DNA of 64,000 nucleotides from an uncultured Neokomagataea sp. (GTDB taxonomy: Bacteria > Pseudomonadota > Alphaproteobacteria > Acetobacterales > Acetobacteraceae), in contig NZ_CAMKWA010000005.1 in NCBI RefSeq assembly GCF_946476835.1, positions 1-64,000 of the forward strand, in the 5' to 3' direction. The number at the start of each line of letters is the position of its first letter. The stretch's first letter is position 1. Made by a program: the position numbers and the translations under genes. A model generated the notes under the pieces. The model did not search any database, was not told where the DNA came from, and was given only the letters and a program-made list of their open reading frames with translations. This document shows positions 61,549 to 64,000 of the stretch, piece after piece.

Positions 61549-62235
61549 TTATGACAGGTTCGTGGCAATTTGACGAACGACGCCGGGGAATTCAGAAAGA
61601 TGCGCAATACGGATCACACCGTCGAACTTCGTGCCTGGCTTTTCTGGGTCACGCAGCAAAACACACGTCATGCCTGCACGCACAGCAGCCTCAACACCTG
61701 CGTCTGAATCTTCCAACACAATGCAATTATCGGGTGAAACACCCTCTTCCTTCGCAGCATGCAGGTAAATATCAGGATTAGGCTTAGGAATATTCAAATC
61801 ACGCGCTGAGTGAATACGCTCTTCTTCAAGATGCTCATCCAAACCTGTACGTTCGAACTTAGCTTTCATTTCTTGCGAAGACGAGTTCGAACCAACACGG
61901 ATCGGCAAATTCATATCGATGATTTCGATAATCATATCTTCCGCACCGTCAACGGTCACGGCTTTGATCTTCATCATCTCCGCAATACGACGTTCCATCA
62001 TATCGGACCAATCCGCCGGGAGCGTAGCACCACTTTTCTCTGCGATCAGTTCCCCAATTTTCTTCAGTTCACCACCTGAGAAAATAGTGTCACCCTCTTT
62101 ATCAGTAATGTTCCACCCATACTTACGGGCTTCAGCTGACATCAAAGCAGTCGACAAGTGTTCGCCAGCGACAAGAACGCCATCACAGTCGAATATTACA
62201 AGCGAAATTTCCTTCTTTGGAAGGTTCTCAGCCAT
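61549..62235 (-). CDS. HAD-superfamily phosphatase (probable sugar-phosphate phosphatase)
   Basis: A 228-residue HAD hydrolase of the beta-phosphoglucomutase/phosphatase type. All four HAD motifs are present: the nucleophile in [13 protein letters not shown], the serine motif in RVGSNSSSQ, the lysine in [15 protein letters not shown] and the acidic [13 protein letters not shown] helical cap lies between about residues 30 and 95. The ATG at 62235 (MAENLPKKE) is chosen because the longer frame has no family sequence. As the first gene of the gnd-gntK-dehydrogenase unit it likely acts on a sugar phosphate or polyol phosphate, for example fructose 6-phosphate (inference). Confidence 0.88.
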   Translation of the reverse strand: MAENLPKKEISLVIFDCDGVLVAGEHLSTALMSAEARKYGWNITDKEGDTIFSGGELKKIGELIAEKSGATLPADWSDMMERRIAEMMKIKAVTVDGAEDMIIEIIDMNLPIRVGSNSSSQEMKAKFERTGLDEHLEEERIHSARDLNIPKPNPDIYLHAAKEEGVSPDNCIVLEDSDAGVEAAVRAGMTCVLLRDPEKPGTKFDGVIRIAHLSEFPGVVRQIATNLS

Positions 62236-62379
62236 TTTTCGTCTCCCGGTTTTTTGATGACTATCTATCCTTAAGAGATTAAGCCCGAAAATTTGCCTTT
62301 CAACCTTGAAAAAAATGTTTTTTCCTGTCACAAAGGAGTATCGTCAAAATTCGAAAAAACAATTTTCGTCTTCTCTCCT

Positions 62380-62412
62380 AACTTTGGTAAACGCCTTAGT
62401 AAAACCAAAGTT
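62380..62412 (-). terminator. Hairpin downstream of the YhaN-like gene
   Basis: AACTTTGGT / ACCAAAGTT form a 9-base stem with a 15-base loop, 12 bases after the stop codon. No T-run follows, so it is a weak terminator candidate. Confidence 0.4.
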
Positions 62413-62424
62413 TTCTGGCGCTCA

Positions 62425-64000
62425 TCATGCACAAGACAAAGACAGACGCTGCCCGGATACACTACGGAATGCACGTTCCCGACAGGTTAATATCACAATT
62501 TGTAATCGTTTCGATGCTTGCTCCAACATGTCCAACATCAGGTCCAAACGTGCATCATCAGCGTAAACCAAAGGGTCATCCAGAATAAGCGAAACAGGTT
62601 GCCCCTGCTGTTGCAAAATATCCGCAAAAGCTAAACGTACCATTAACGCCAATTGCTCTTGGGTACCTTTAGATAAGTCTTCACTCTCTTCCTCGTGCTG
62701 CCCCCGCAGCAAGCGTGATAGCTTCAACGTCTCATCAAACCCTGGTTCACTACCGGGAAGAATTTTTTCAACATAAGACTTCGCCCGTGACGCAACGGGC
62801 CGTACAAAACGCTCTCCCATCTCAGAACGTGCTTCATCCATCACGTCGCGCAAAACCTGAAGAGTATCAACTTCATCTTTAATCCGTAAATGCTCTTCTT
62901 CCGCAGCAGTACGCTCCTCCTCCGCCGCTGTTAAACGCTCCGCCAGCCCCCTGCCTCCATCAGCCGAAATTGTCGCTTCTAAACGTGATTGATCTTCACG
63001 TAATTGTGCCCTCGTTCGTTCTGCGGCTTCTCTATCCTGATCCAGTCGTTCAATTTTACGACGGATCACGTCAGGATTACTCACAGAAACAAGTCTCTCC
63101 GCGTCTTGCGCCTCTAAAACCACAGACGACAAATGAGCCCTCGCCTGTACAATTTTAACGGATATATCCGTCCAGTCTTCATCCTGCGCCAACCGCTCTA
63201 AATCACGCGCATTGCGCTCCAAAGCGGCCGTTAATTGTGCACTTTTCAGCAGTAATGGCTGCGAACAGCTTTCCATTTCTTTCAATTGTTCATTCAAAGC
63301 ACCCAACATCGTGCGCATTTTGAGTAAATTATTTTCACATTGTTCAACATTTTTACGCATTCCCTGGAGATCTGGCAGTGTTTTTACATCCACAACACTC
63401 CGTTGATCAGCACCCTCAGAAGCCATCAAAACTTTAAGGGCGTCCTGGCCAGCATTCAGGCCCAAGACCGTATCCGCCGGACATAAAGAAGCTATACGCT
63501 CCCTCAAATCTTGAATACGCACAGCACTGTGACGAGCCTGTTCATTGCGCTGACGGGCCGTTTCCAGATCTTTTACCCCAACCTCTCTCAAGACATGCGC
63601 CAACGCGCTCTGTGCTGCTTCCAAATTATAACGCGCCCGTTGAGTACCCAATGACGGTTCTAAATGTAGAATTGTTCTGCCAATTTGTACTGACATAGGC
63701 TGGTCAATGGTAAGAGTGCCAGGTTCTACCTGTACACCATTCACAAGAACAGATTCCAGGTCACCAGATAACGTCACACGGGCACCATCCATACCCATAA
63801 GTGCACGCTTTTCCACCACTTCACGCTCAGCACTATCCAGCTTTGCCATAAGTTCATCAGAAATCACCGCACGGCTAAGATGCTCAGCTTCCACCAACGC
63901 CTTTTCACAAGAGACCAATTGCGCATAGCGCCCACGAGCAGCATCCAACGCTTCAGTCCGCGCATAATGTGCATGAGACTGTTCTGCCACACGCACCGCT
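62425..64000 (-). CDS. SMC/Rad50-like AAA ATPase (YhaN-type), C-terminal part
   Basis: About 525 residues of a larger protein whose N-terminus lies beyond the right edge; the frame is still open at 64000. Most of the visible part is charged, helical and probably coiled coil, with a glutamate/alanine-rich region near 62900. The C-terminal ATPase half has the ABC signature LSKGTQEQLALMVRLAFA, Walker B LILDDPLVYADD and a D-loop, as in Rad50/SMC proteins. The layout resembles YhaN-type ATPases, which usually pair with an SbcD-like nuclease; that partner is not visible. The role in DNA repair or defence is inference. Confidence 0.75.
   Translation of the reverse strand, partial: AVRVAEQSHAHYARTEALDAARGRYAQLVSCEKALVEAEHLSRAVISDELMAKLDSAEREVVEKRALMGMDGARVTLSGDLESVLVNGVQVEPGTLTIDQPMSVQIGRTILHLEPSLGTQRARYNLEAAQSALAHVLREVGVKDLETARQRNEQARHSAVRIQDLRERIASLCPADTVLGLNAGQDALKVLMASEGADQRSVVDVKTLPDLQGMRKNVEQCENNLLKMRTMLGALNEQLKEMESCSQPLLLKSAQLTAALERNARDLERLAQDEDWTDISVKIVQARAHLSSVVLEAQDAERLVSVSNPDVIRRKIERLDQDREAAERTRAQLREDQSRLEATISADGGRGLAERLTAAEEERTAAEEEHLRIKDEVDTLQVLRDVMDEARSEMGERFVRPVASRAKSYVEKILPGSEPGFDETLKLSRLLRGQHEEESEDLSKGTQEQLALMVRLAFADILQQQGQPVSLILDDPLVYADDARLDLMLDMLEQASKRLQIVILTCRERAFRSVSGQRLSLSCA

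Noticed and set aside
1-64000. CRISPR arrays, tRNA or rRNA genes, prophage or toxin-antitoxin modules
   Set aside because: No regularly spaced repeats, cloverleaf-like sequences, rRNA segments or phage structural genes were seen on either strand; a covariance-model scan would be needed to exclude small RNAs.

Overview
The window looks like a chromosomal segment of an alphaproteobacterium, most likely an acetic acid bacterium (Acetobacteraceae; Gluconobacter/Acetobacter/Neokomagataea-like). The pointers are an aerobic (CobG-type) cobalamin pathway, a short 332-residue 6-phosphogluconate dehydrogenase next to gluconokinase and a polyol/mannitol dehydrogenase, a PutA without an N-terminal DNA-binding domain next to an Lrp-type regulator, and a phosphocholine-type phospholipase C. 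The taxonomic placement is inference from gene content; no rRNA or other marker lies in the window.

Layout. (1) 1-632: two nested insertion sequences, an IS3-type element cut by the window edge and inserted into an IS6-family copy whose transposase also carries a stop codon. (2) 698-12891: cobalamin locus. On the minus strand a B12 riboswitch (about 9009-9240) precedes a tightly coupled operon DUF1636-cobW-cobN-cobG-cobH-cobI-cobJ. cobU lies upstream of the riboswitch, divergent from cobT-cobS-bluB, and a cobC-like phosphatase meets bluB end to end. (3) 13178-17764: ammonium channel, an outer-membrane porin, a DUF421 membrane protein and a class I aldolase. (4) 18082-25775: a sulfate-ester/sulfonate acquisition island with a Tat-type sulfatase, a binding protein, an ABC transporter, an AtsK/TauD-like dioxygenase and a TonB-dependent receptor, arranged around one divergent promoter with a perfect palindrome. 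(5) 26064-32100: a haem uptake module (TonB, IsdG-like haem monooxygenase, HmuVUT, receptor) with a perfect Fur-type box. It is flanked on both sides by remnants of IS6-type ends in inverted orientation.

(6) 32268-48394: a serine hydrolase lipoprotein, a GH20 hexosaminidase, Lrp/PutA for proline catabolism, phospholipase C opposite a Pit phosphate transporter, a GT61-like glycosyltransferase, PRPP synthetase, a histidine phosphatase and an M61 peptidase. (7) 48457-58384: mostly housekeeping genes: polyprenyl diphosphate synthase, a TrmN6-like methyltransferase, nrdB and nrdA with tandem NrdR boxes, OsmC, aroC-fabI, pdxH and a universal stress protein. (8) 58513-62235: a minus-strand operon HAD phosphatase-gnd-gntK-mannitol dehydrogenase, joining gluconate and pentose phosphate metabolism to polyol metabolism. 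(9) 62425-64000: the C-terminal part of an SMC/Rad50-like (YhaN-type) ATPase that runs off the window.

The window is dominated by nutrient acquisition (B12, ammonium, sulfate esters, haem iron, phosphate) plus core metabolism. No CRISPR array, tRNA, rRNA or prophage was seen. The most unusual parts are the IS6-bracketed haem module, the compact sulfate-ester island with two desulfation routes, and the B12-riboswitch operon headed by a DUF1636 protein.
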